Assembly: GCA_030063045.1 (NCBI GenBank)
Contig: JAQSEB010000140.1
Span: forward strand, 186,001-250,000
From: Pratylenchus scribneri
Taxonomy: Eukaryota; Nematoda; Chromadorea; Rhabditida; Pratylenchidae
Length of the DNA: 64,000 bases
Direction: 5' to 3'
The first letter of the stretch is position 1; every line of letters begins with the position of its first letter. Positions 48,433-60,900 of this stretch are shown piece by piece. The notes beneath the pieces were generated by a model. That model made no database searches. It was given only the letters and a program-made list of their open reading frames with translations, and was not told the DNA's origin. Both the position numbers and the translations under genes were made by a program.

Positions 48433-48716
48433 GACTGTGGCGACGGATTGAGCGTAACTGTAGCTAAAGGAGGGCATCGAAATTGTGGGCAGCAGCAGCG
48501 GCGGTGGAAGTACCCGAAAAAAAGAAGAGAAAAAAGAACAACAATCGAAGGTGATCTTCACAAAAAAGCAAGAAATGGCAGCGAGGATGGAAAAATTTAC
48601 GCAATGGCAAGAGCGGATGAATGAGCAGGGGCAGGGACAATGTTCCAATTCCGCAAATCCAGTGGCCGATGCAAAGCAAACAGCGAAGAAGGAGTCAAAG
48701 AAGAGTACGGCTACAG
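48433..48716 (+). pseudogene. Broken copy of UPF3 exon 6
   Basis: Matches the 3' three-quarters of UPF3 exon 6 (13494-13854) in inverted orientation: KEGIEIVG, then TRKKEEKKEQ, TKKQEMAARMEKFTQWQER, NEQGQGQCSNSANPVADAK and KESKKSTATG. The part equal to TDWAEVYR has in-frame stops, and a GTTTGA donor is kept after the exon. No flanking UPF3 exons are present. The predicted 88-residue ORF here is the remaining open part and not a gene. Confidence 0.88.
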
Positions 48717-48836
48717 GTTTGAATGAACCGAAAAACCTTAAGTTTTTATAATCTAGAAAAATTTTTAAAATATTGGAAATTGGCTTGTTCTGGAATTATC
48801 GAAGTGCTGGATTAGTTAATTTTGGAAATCTCCATT

Positions 48837-48905
48837 TCTAGACTTTGTACAGACTCGAGAATGTATTAAATCAACTCGGCATAATCGATTTAATCTATGA
48901 TTCAA
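48837..48905 (+). repeat. Half fold-back element at the satellite edge
   Basis: GGAAATCTCC, TTCTAGAC, ACTCGAGAATG, ATCAACTCGGCATAATCGAT and TTAATCTATGATTCAAAATT follow the same order as the right arm (reversed) of the fold-back element at 35233-35504. Satellite monomers start directly after it. Confidence 0.55.
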
Positions 48906-51900
48906 AATTTCTTCATTTCAATGGCTATTTTTTAGAGTTATTTTAGGACTAGGATTTTTATTGGCTACTTAAAAATAGGTAGAAGAAAAAATAAGAATTT
49001 CTAAAAAAAATTTAAACCAGAAATATTGTTTTAAAAATTTCAAAAAATTCTTTCAATTTTTGATTCACAATTTCTTCATTTCAATGGCTATGATTTTTAA
49101 TGGCTACTTAAAAATAGGTAGAAGAAAAAATAAGAATTTCTAAAAAAAATTTAAACCAGAAATATTGTTTTAAAAATTTCAAAAAATTCTTTCAATTTTT
49201 GATTCACAATTTCTTCATTTCAATGGCTAATTTTTAGAGTTATTTTAGGACTAGGATTTTTAATGGCTATTTAAAAATAAATATTTGACAAAATAAGAAT
49301 TTCTAAAAAAAATTTAAACCAGAAATATTGTTTTAAAAATTTCAAAAAATTCTTTCAATTTTTGATTCAAAATTTCTTCATTTTAAAAGTGAATTTTTAG
49401 AGTTATTTTAGGACTAGGATTTTTAATGGCTATTTAAAAATAAATATTTGACAAAATAAGAATTTCTAAAAAAAATTTAAACCAGAAATATTGTTTTAAA
49501 AATTTCAAAAAATTCTTTCAATTTTTGATTCACAATTTCTTCATTTCAATGGCTAATTTTTAGAGTTATTTTAGGGCTATGATTTTTTTGGCTACTTAAA
49601 AATAGGTAGAAGAAAAAATAAGAATTTCTAAAAAAAATTTAAACCAGAAATATTGTTTTAAAAATTTCAAAAAATTCTTTCAATTTTTGATTCACAATTT
49701 CTTCATTTCAATGGCTAATTTTTAGAGTTATTTTAGGGCTATGATTTTTTTGGCTACTTAAAAATAGGTAGAAGAAAAAATAAGAATTTCTAAAAAAAAT
49801 TTAAACCAGAAATATTGTTTTAAAAATTTCAAAAAATTCTTTCAATTTTTAATTCACAATTTCATCATTTTAAAAGTGAATTTTTAAAGTTATTTTAGGT
49901 CTATGATTTTTATTGGCTACTTAAAAATAGGTAGAAGAAAAAATAAGAATTTCTAAAAATTTAAACCAGAAATATTGTTTTAAAAATTTCAAAAAATTCT
50001 TTCAATTTTTGATTCACAATTTCTTCATTTCAATGGCTAATTTTTAGAGTTATTTTAGGTCTATGATTTTTAATGGCTACTTAAAAATAGGTAGAAGAAA
50101 AAATAAGAATTTCTAAAAAAAATTTAAACCAGAAATATTGTTTTAAAAATTTCAAAAAATTCTTTCAATTTTTAATTCACAATTTCATCATTTTAAAAGT
50201 GAATTTTTAAAGTTATTTTAGGTCTATGATTTTTATTGGCTACTTAAAAATAGGTAGAAGAAAAAATAAGAATTTCTAAAAAAAATTTAAACCAGAAATA
50301 TTGTTTTAAAAATTTCAAAAAATTCTTTCAATTTTTGATTCACAATTTCTTCATTTCAATGGCTAATTTTTAGAGTTATTTTAGGGCTATGATTTTTTTG
50401 GCTACTTAAAAATAGGTAGAAGAAAAAATAAGAATTTCTAAAAAAAATTTAAACCAGAAATATTGTTTTAAAAATTTCAAAAAATTCTTTCAATTTTTGA
50501 TTCACAATTTCTTCATTTCAATGGCTAATTTTTAGAGTTATTTTAGGGCTATGATTTTTATTGGCTACTTAAAAATAGATAGAAGAAAAAATAAGAATTT
50601 CTAAAAAAAATTTAAACCAGAAATATTGTTTTAAAAATTTCAAAAAATTCTTTCAATTTTTGATTCACAATTTCTTCATTTCAATGGCTAATTTTTAGAG
50701 TTATTTTAGGGCTATGATTTTTATTGGCTACTTAAAAATAGGTAGAAGAAAAAATAAGAATTTCTAAAAATTTAAACCAGAAATATTGTTTTAAAAATTT
50801 CAAAAAATTCTTTCAATTTTTTGATTCACAATTTCTTCATTTCAATGGCTAATTTTTAGAGTTATTTTAGGTCTATGATTTTTATTGGCTACTTAAAAAT
50901 AGGTAGAAGAAAAAATAAGAATTTCTAAAAAAAATTTAAACCAGAAATATTGTTTTAAAAATTTCAAAAAATTCTTTCAATTTTTGATTCACAATTTCTT
51001 CATTTCAATGGCTAATTTTTAGAGTTATTTTAGGGCTATGATTTTTATTGGCTACTTAAAAATAGGTAGAAGAAAAAATAAGAATTTCTAAAAAAAATTT
51101 AAACCAGAAATATTGTTTTAAAAATTTCAAAAAATTCTTTCAATTTTTGATTCACAATTTCTTCATTTCAATGGCTAATTTTTAGAGTTATTTTAGGGCT
51201 ATGATTTTTTTGGCTACTTAAAAATAGGTAGAAGAAAAAATAAGAATTTCTAAAAAAAATTTAAACCAGAAATATTGTTTTAAAAATTTCAAAAAATTCT
51301 TTCAATTTTTGATTCACAATTTCTTCATTTCAATGGCTAATTTTTAGAGTTATTTTAGGGCTATGATTTTTATTGGCTACTTAAAAATAGATAGAAGAAA
51401 AAATAAGAATTTCTAAAAAAAATTTAAACCAGAAATATTGTTTTAAAAATTTCAAAAAATTCTTTCAATTTTTGATTCACAATTTCTTCATTTCAATGGC
51501 TAATTTTTAGAGTTATTTTAGGGCTATGATTTTTATTGGCTACTTAAAAATAGGTAGAAGAAAAAATAAGAATTTCTAAAAATTTAAACCAGAAATATTG
51601 TTTTAAAAATTTCAAAAAATTCTTTCAATTTTTTGATTCACAATTTCTTCATTTCAATGGCTAATTTTTAGAGTTATTTTAGGTCTATGATTTTTATTGG
51701 CTACTTAAAAATAGGTAGAAGAAAAAATAAGAATTTCTAAAAAAAATTTAAACCAGAAATATTGTTTTAAAAATTTCAAAAAATTCTTTCAATTTTTTGA
51801 TTCACAATTTCTTCATTTCAATGGCTAATTTTTAGAGTTATTTTAGGGCTATGATTTTTATTGGCTACTTAAAAATAGGTAGAAGAAAAAATAAGAATTT

Positions 51901-54900
51901 CTAAAAAAAATTTAAACCAGAAATATTGTTTTAAAAATTTCAAAAAATTCTTTCAATTTTTTGATTCACAATTTCTTCATTTCAATGGCTAATTTTTAGA
52001 GTTATTTTGGGGCTATGATTTTTATTGGCTACTTAAAAATAGGTAGAAGAAAAAATAAGAATTTCTAAAAAAAATTTAAACCAGAAATATTGTTTTAAAA
52101 ATTTCAAAAAATTCTTTCAATTTTTTGATTCACAATTTCTTCATTTCAATGGCTAATTTTTAGAGTTATTTTAGGGCTATGATTTTTATTGGCTACTTAA
52201 AAATAGGTAGAAGAAAAAATAAGAATTTCTAAAAAAAATTTAAACCAGAAATATTGTTTTAAAAATTTCAAAAAATTCTTTCAATTTTTGATTCACAATT
52301 TCTTCATTTCAATGGCTAATTTTTAGAGTTATTTTAGGGCTATGATTTTTATTGGCTACTTAAAAATAGGTAGAAGAAAAAATAAGAATTTCTAAAAAAA
52401 ATTTAAACCAGAAATATTGTTTTAAAAATTTCAAAAAATTCTTTCAATTTTTTGATTCACAATTTCTTCATTTCAATGGCTAATTTTTAGAGTTATTTTA
52501 GGGCTATGATTTTTATTGGCTACTTAAAAATAGGTAGAAGAAAAAATAAGAATTTCTAAAAAAAATTTAAACCAGAAATATTGTTTTAAAAATTTCAAAA
52601 AATTCTTTCAATTTTTTGATTCACAATTTCTTCATTTCAATGGCTAATTTTTAGAGTTATTTTAGGGCTATGATTTTTATTGGCTACTTAAAAATAGGTA
52701 GAAGAAAAAATAAGAATTTCTAAAAAAAATTTAAACCAGAAATATTGTTTTAAAAATTTCAAAAAATTCTTTCAATTTTTTGATTCACAATTTCTTGGCT
52801 AATTTTTAGAGTTATTTTAGGGCTATGATTTTTATTGGCTACTTAAAAATAGGTAGAAGAAAAAATAAGAATTTCTAAAAAAAATTTAAACCAGAAATAT
52901 TGTATTAAAAATTTCAAAAAATTCTTTCAATTTTTTGATTCACAATTTCTTCATTTCAATGGCTAATTTTTAGAGTTATTTTAGGGCTATGATTTTTATT
53001 GGCTACTTAAAAATAGGTAGAAGAAAAAATAAGAATTTCTAAAAAAAATTTAAACCAGAAATATTGTTTTAAAAATTTCAAAAAATTCTTTCAATTACAC
53101 AATTTCTTCATTTCAATGGCTAATTTTTAGAGTTATTTTAGGTCTATGATTTTTATTGGCTACTTAAAAATAGGTAGAAGAAAAAATAAGAATTTCTAAA
53201 AAAAATTTAAACCAGAAATATTGTTTTAAAAATTTCAAAAAATTCTTTCAATTTTTGATTCACAATTTCATCATTTCAATGGCTAATTTTTAGAGTTATT
53301 TTAGGGCTATGATTTTTATTGGCTACTTAAAAATAGGTAGAAGAAAAAATAAGAATTTCTAAAAAAAATTTAAACCAGAAATATTGTTTTAAAAATTTCA
53401 AAAAATTCTTTCAATTACACAATTTCTTCATTTCAATGGCTAATTTTTAGAGTTATTTTAGGTCTATGATTTTTATTGGCTACTTAAAAATAGGTAGAAG
53501 AAAAAATAAGAATTTCTAAAAAAAATTTAAACCAGAAATATTGTTTTAAAAATTTCAAAAAATTCTTTCAATTTTTGATTCACAATTTCATCATTTCAAT
53601 GGCTAATTTTTAGAGTTATTTTAGGGCTATGATTTTTATTGGCTACTTAAAAATAGGTAGAAGAAAAAATAAGAATTTCTAAAAAAAATTTAAACCAGAA
53701 ATATTGTTTTAAAAATTTCAAAAAATTCTTTCAATTTTTGATTCACAATTTCATCATTTCAATGGCTAATTTTTAGAGTTATTTTAGGGCTATGATTTTT
53801 ATTGGCTACTTAAAAATAGGTAGAAGAAAAAATAAGAATTTCTAAAAAAAATTTAAACCAGAAATATTGTTTTAAAAATTTCAAAAAATTCTTTCAATTA
53901 CACAATTTCTTCATTTCAATGGCTAATTTTTAGAGTTATTTTAGGTCTATGATTTTTATTGGCTACTTAAAAATAGGTAGAAGAAAAAATAAGAATTTCT
54001 AAAAAAAATTTAAACCAGAAATATTGTTTTAAAAATTTCAAAAAATTCTTTCAATTTTTGATTCACAATTTCATCATTTCAATGGCTAATTTTTAGAGTT
54101 ATTTTAGGGCTATGATTTTTATTGGCTACTTAAAAATAGGTAGAAGAAAAAATAAGAATTTCTAAAAAAAATTTAAACCAGAAATATTGTTTTAAAAATT
54201 TCAAAAAATTCTTTCAATTTTTGATTCACAATTTCATCATTTCAATGGCTAATTTTTAGAGTTATTTTAGGGCTATGATTTTTATTGGTTACTTAAAAAT
54301 AGGTAGAAGAAAAAATAAGAATTTCTAAAAAAAATTTAAACCAGAAATATTGTTTTAAAAATTTCAAAAAATTCTTTCAATTACACAATTTCTTCATTTC
54401 AATGGCTAATTTTTAGAGTTATTTTAGGTCTATGATTTTTATTGGCTACTTAAAAATAGGTAGAAGAAAAAATAAGAATTTCTAAAAAAAATTTAAACCA
54501 GAAATATTGTTTTAAAAATTTCAAAAAATTCTTTCAATTTTTTGATTCACAATTTCATCATTTCAATGGCTAATTTTTAGAGTTATTTTAGGGCTATGAT
54601 TTTTATTGGCTACTTAAAAATAGGTAGAAGAAAAAATAAGAATTTCTAAAAAAAATTTAAACCAGAAATATTGTTTTAAAAATTTCAAAAAATTCTTTCA
54701 ATTTTTTGATTCACAATTTCTTCATTTCAATGGCTAATTTTTAGAGTTATTTTAGGGCTATGATTTTTAATGGCTACTTAAAAATAGGTAGAAGAAAAAA
54801 TAAGAATTTCTAAAAAAATTTAAACCAGAAATATTGTTTTAAAAATTTCAAAAAATTCTTTCAATTTTTTGATTCACAATTTCTTCATTTCAATGGCTAA

Positions 54901-57900
54901 TTTTTAGAGTTATTTTAGGTCTATGATTTTTATTGGCTACTTAAAAATAGGTAGAAGAAAAAATAAGAATTTCTAAAAAAAATTTAAACCAGAAATATTG
55001 TTTTAAAAATTTCAAAAAATTCTTTCAATTTTTTGATTCACAATTTCATCATTTCAATGGCTAATTTTTAGAGTTATTTTAGGGCTATGATTTTTATTGG
55101 CTACTTAAAAATAGGTAGAAGAAAAAATAAGAATTTCTAAAAAAAATTTAAACCAGAAATATTGTTTTAAAAATTTCAAAAAATTCTTTCAATTTTTGAT
55201 TCACAATTTCATCATTTCAATGGCTAATTTTTAGAGTTATTTTAGGTCTATGATTTTTATTGGCTACTTAAAAATAGGTAGAAGAAAAAATAAGAATTTC
55301 TAAAAAAAATTTAAACCAGAAATATTGTTTTAAAAATTTCAAAAAATTCTTTCAATTTTTGATTCACAATTTCATCATTTCAATGGCTAATTTTTAGAGT
55401 TATTTTAGGGCTATGATTTTTATTGGCTACTTAAAAATAGGTAGAAGAAAAAATAAGAATTTCTAAAAAAAATTTAAACCAGAAATATTGTTTTAAAAAT
55501 TTCAAAAAATTCTTTCAATTTTTTGATTCACAATTTCTTCATTTCAATGGCTAATTTTTAGAGTTATTTTAGGGCTATGATTTTTATTGGCTACTTAAAA
55601 ATAGGTAGAAGAAAAAATAAGAATTTCTAAAAAAAATTTAAACCAGAAATATTGTTTTAAAAATTTCAAAAAATTCTTTCAATTACACAATTTCTTCATT
55701 TCAATGGCTAATTTTTAGAGTTATTTTAGGTCTATGATTTTTATTGGCTACTTAAAAATAGGTAGAAGAAAAAATAAGAATTTCTAAAAAAAATTTAAAC
55801 CAGAAATATTGTTTTAAAAATTTCAAAAAATTCTTTCAATTTTTGATTCACAATTTCATCATTTCAATGGCTAATTTTTAGAGTTATTTTAGGGCTATGA
55901 TTTTTATTGGCTACTTAAAAATAGGTAGAAGAAAAAATAAGAATTTCTAAAAAAAATTTAAACCAGAAATATTGTTTTAAAAATTTCAAAAAATTCTTTC
56001 AATTTTTTGATTCACAATTTCATCATTTCAATGGCTAATATTTAGAGTTATTTTAGGGCTATGATTTTTATTGGCTACTTAAAAATAGGTAGAAGAAAAA
56101 ATAAGAATTTCTAAAAAAAATTTAAACCAGAAATATTGTTTTAAAAATTTCAAAAAATTCTTTCAATTTTTGATTCACAATTTCATCATTTCAATGGCTA
56201 ATTTTTAGAGTTATTTTAGGTCTATGATTTTTATTGGCTACTTAAAAATAGGTAGAAGAAAAAATAAGAATTTCTAAAAAAAATTTAAACCAGAAATATT
56301 GTTTTAAAAATTTCAAAAAATTCTTTCAATTTTTGATTCACAATTTCATCATTTCAATGGCTAATTTTTAGAGTTATTTTAGGGCTATGATTTTTATTGG
56401 CTACTTAAAAATAGGTAGAAGAAAAAATAAGAATTTCTAAAAAAAATTTAAACCAGAAATATTGTTTTAAAAATTTCAAAAAATTCTTTCAATTTTTTGA
56501 TTCACAATTTCTTCATTTCAATGGCTAATTTTTAGAGTTATTTTAGGGCTATGATTTTTATTGGCTACTTAAAAATAGGTAGAAGAAAAAATAAGAATTT
56601 CTAAAAAAAATTTAAACCAGAAATATTGTTTTAAAAATTTCAAAAAATTCTTTCAATTACACAATTTCTTCATTTCAATGGCTAATTTTTAGAGTTATTT
56701 TAGGTCTATGATTTTTATTGGCTACTTAAAAATAGGTAGAAGAAAAAATAAGAATTTCTAAAAAAAATTTAAACCCGAAATATTGTTTTAAAAATTTCAA
56801 AAAATTCTTTCAATTTTTGATTCACAATTTCATCATTTCAATGGCTAATTTTTAGAGTTATTTTAGGGCTATGATTTTTATTGGCTACTTAAAAATAGGT
56901 AGAAGAAAAAATAAGAATTTCTAAAAAAAATTTAAACCAGAAATATTGTTTTAAAAATTTCAAAAAATTCTTTCAATTTTTGATTCACAATTTCATCATT
57001 TCAATGGCTAATTTTTAGAGTTATTTTAGGGCTATGATTTTTATTGGCTACTTAAAAATAGGTAGAAGAAAAAATAAGAATTTCTAAAAAAAATTTAAAC
57101 CAGAAATATTGTTTTAAAAATTTCAAAAAATTCTTTCAATTACACAATTTCTTCATTTCAATGGCTAATTTTTAGAGTTATTTTAGGTCTATGATTTTTA
57201 TTGGCTACTTAAAAATAGGTAGAAGAAAAAATAAGAATTTCTAAAAAAAATTTAAACCAGAAATATTGTTTTAAAAATTTCAAAAAATTCTTTCAATTTT
57301 TTGATTCACAATTTCATCATTTCAATGGCTAATTTTTAGAGTTATTTTAGGGCTATGATTTTTATTGGCTACTTAAAAATAGGTAGAAGAAAAAATAAGA
57401 ATTTCTAAAAAAAATTTAAACCAGAAATATTGTTTTAAAAATTTCAAAAAATTCTTTCAATTTTTTGATTCACAATTTCTTCATTTCAATGGCTAATTTT
57501 TAGAGTTATTTTAGGGCTATGATTTTTATTGGCTACTTAAAAATAGGTAGAAGAAAAAATAAGAATTTCTAAAAAAAATTTAAACCAGAAATATTGTTTT
57601 AAAAATTTCAAAAAATTCTTTCAATTTTTGATTCACAATTTCTTCATTTCAATGGCTAATTTTTAGAGTTATTTTAGGGCTATGATTTTTATTGGCTACT
57701 TAAAAATAGGTAGAAGAAAAAATAAGAATTTCTAAAAATTTAAACCAGAAATATTGTTTTAAAAATTTCAAAAAATTCTTTCAATTTTTGATTCACAATT
57801 TCTTCATTTCAATGGCTAATTTTTAGAGTTATTTTAGGTCTATGATTTTTAATGGCTACTTAAAAATAGGTAGAAGAAAAAATAAGAATTTCTAAAAAAA

Positions 57901-60900
57901 ATTTAAACCAGAAATATTGTTTTAAAAATTTCAAAAAATTCTTTCAATTTTTAATTCACAATTTCATCATTTTAAAAGTGAATTTTTAAAGTTATTTTAG
58001 GTCTATGATTTTTATTGGCTACTTAAAAATAGGTAGAAGAAAAAATAAGAATTTCTAAAAAAAATTTAAACCAGAAATATTGTTTTAAAAATTTCAAAAA
58101 ATTCTTTCAATTTTTGATTCACAATTTCTTCATTTCAATGGCTAATTTTTAGAGTTATTTTAGGGCTATGATTTTTTTGGCTACTTAAAAATAGGTAGAA
58201 GAAAAAATAAGAATTTCTAAAAAAAATTTAAACCAGAAATATTGTTTTAAAAATTTCAAAAAATTCTTTCAATTTTTGATTCACAATTTCTTCATTTCAT
58301 TGGCTAATTTTTAGAGTTATTTTAGGTCTATGATTTTTTTGGCTACTTAAAAATAGGTAGAAGAAAAAATAAGAATTTCTAAAAAAAATTTAAACCAGAA
58401 ATATTGTTTTAAAAATTTCAAAAAATTCTTTCAATTTTTGATTCACAATTTCTTCATTTCAATGGCTAATTTTTAGAGTTATTTTAGGTCTATGATTTTT
58501 TTGGCTACTTAAAAATAGGTAGAAGAAAAAATAAGAATTTCTAAAAAAAATTTAAACCAGAAATATTGTTTTAAAAATTTCAAAAAATTCTTTCAATTTT
58601 TAATTCACAATTTCATCATTTCAATGGCTAATTTTTAGAGTTATTTTAGGGCTATGATTTTTTTGGCTACTTAAAAATAGGTAGAAGAAAAAATAAGAAT
58701 TTCTAAAAAAAATTTAAACCAGAAATATTGTTTTAAAAATTTCAAAAAATTCTTTCAATTTTTGATTCACAATTTCTTCATTTCAATGGCTAATTTTTAG
58801 AGTTATTTTAGGGCTATGATTTTTATTGGCTACTTAAAAATAGGTAGAAGAAAAAATAAGAATTTCTAAAAAAAATTTAAACCAGAAATATTGTTTTAAA
58901 AATTTCAAAAAATTCTTTCAATTTTTGATTCACAATTTCTTCATTTCAATGGCTAATTTTTAGAGTTATTTTAGGGCTATGATTTTTATTGGCTACTTAA
59001 AAATAGATAGAAGAAAAAATAAGAATTTCTAAAAAAAATTTAAACCAGAAATATTGTTTTAAAAATTTCAAAAAATTCTTTCAATTTTTGATTCACAATT
59101 TCTTCATTTCAATGGCTAATTTTTAGAGTTATTTTAGGGCTATGATTTTTATTGGCTACTTAAAAATAGGTAGAAGAAAAAATAAGAATTTCTAAAAAAA
59201 ATTTAAACCAGAAATATTGTTTTAAAAATTTCAAAAAATTCTTTCAATTTTTGATTCACAATTTCTTCATTTCAATGGCTAATTTTTAGAGTTATTTTAG
59301 GGCTATGATTTTTATTGGCTACTTAAAAATAGGTAGAAGAAAAAATAAGAATTTCTAAAAATTTAAACCAGAAATATTGTTTTAAAAATTTCAAAAAATT
59401 CTTTCAATTTTTGATTCACAATTTCTTCATTTCAATGGCTAATTTTTAGAGTTATTTTAGGTCTATGATTTTTAATGGCTACTTAAAAATAGGTAGAAGA
59501 AAAAATAAGAATTTCTAAAAAAAATTTAAACCAGAAATATTGTTTTAAAAATTTCAAAAAATTCTTTCAATTTTTAATTCACAATTTCATCATTTTAAAA
59601 GTGAATTTTTAAAGTTATTTTAGGTCTATGATTTTTATTGGCTACTTAAAAATAGGTAGAAGAAAAAATAAGAATTTCTAAAAAAAATTTAAACCAGAAA
59701 TATTGTTTTAAAAATTTCAAAAAATTCTTTCAATTTTTGATTCACAATTTCTTCATTTCAATGGCTAATTTTTAGAGTTATTTTAGGGCTATGATTTTTT
59801 TGGCTACTTAAAAATAGGTAGAAGAAAAAATAAGAATTTCTAAAAAAAATTTAAACCAGAAATATTGTTTTAAAAATTTCAAAAAATTCTTTCAATTTTT
59901 GATTCACAATTTCTTCATTTCAATGGCTAATTTTTAGAGTTATTTTAGGTCTATGATTTTTTTGGCTACTTAAAAATAGGTAGAAGAAAAAATAAGAATT
60001 TCTAAAAAAAATTTAAACCAGAAATATTGTTTTAAAAATTTCAAAAAATTCTTTCAATTTTTGATTCACAATTTCTTCATTTCAATGGCTAATTTTTAGA
60101 GTTATTTTAGGTCTATGATTTTTTTGGCTACTTAAAAATAGGTAGAAGAAAAAATAAGAATTTCTAAAAAAAATTTAAACCAGAAATATTGTTTTAAAAA
60201 TTTCAAAAAATTCTTTCAATTTTTAATTCACAATTTCATCATTTCAATGGCTAATTTTTAGAGTTATTTTAGGGCTATGATTTTTTTGGCTACTTAAAAA
60301 TAGGTAGAAGAAAAAATAAGAATTTCTAAAAAAAATTTAAACCAGAAATATTGTTTTAAAAATTTCAAAAAATTCTTTCAATTTTTGATTCACAATTTCT
60401 TCATTTCAATGGCTAATTTTTAGAGTTATTTTAGGGCTATGATTTTTTTGGCTACTTAAAAATAGGTAGAAGAAAAAATAAGAATTTCTAAAAAAAATTT
60501 AAACCAGAAATATTGTTTTAAAAATTTCAAAAAATTCTTTCAATTTTTGATTCACAATTTCTTCATTTCAATGGCTAATTTTTAGAGTTATTTTAGGGCT
60601 ATGATTTTTTTGGCTACTTAAAAATAGGTAGAAGAAAAAATAAGAATTTCTAAAAAAAATTTAAACCAGAAATATTGTTTTAAAAATTTCAAAAAATTCT
60701 TTCAATTTTTAATTCACAATTTCATCATTTTAAAAGTGAATTTTTAAAGTTATTTTAGGTCTATGATTTTTATTGGCTACTTAAAAATAGGTAGAAGAAA
60801 AAATAAGAATTTCTAAAAAAAATTTAAACCAGAAATATTGTTTTAAAAATTTCAAAAAATTCTTTCAATTTTTGATTCACAATTTCTTCATTTCAATGGC

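Noticed and set aside
48485..48751. 88-residue ORF as a gene
   Set aside because: It is the still-open part of a duplicated UPF3 exon that has stops upstream and no neighbouring exons.
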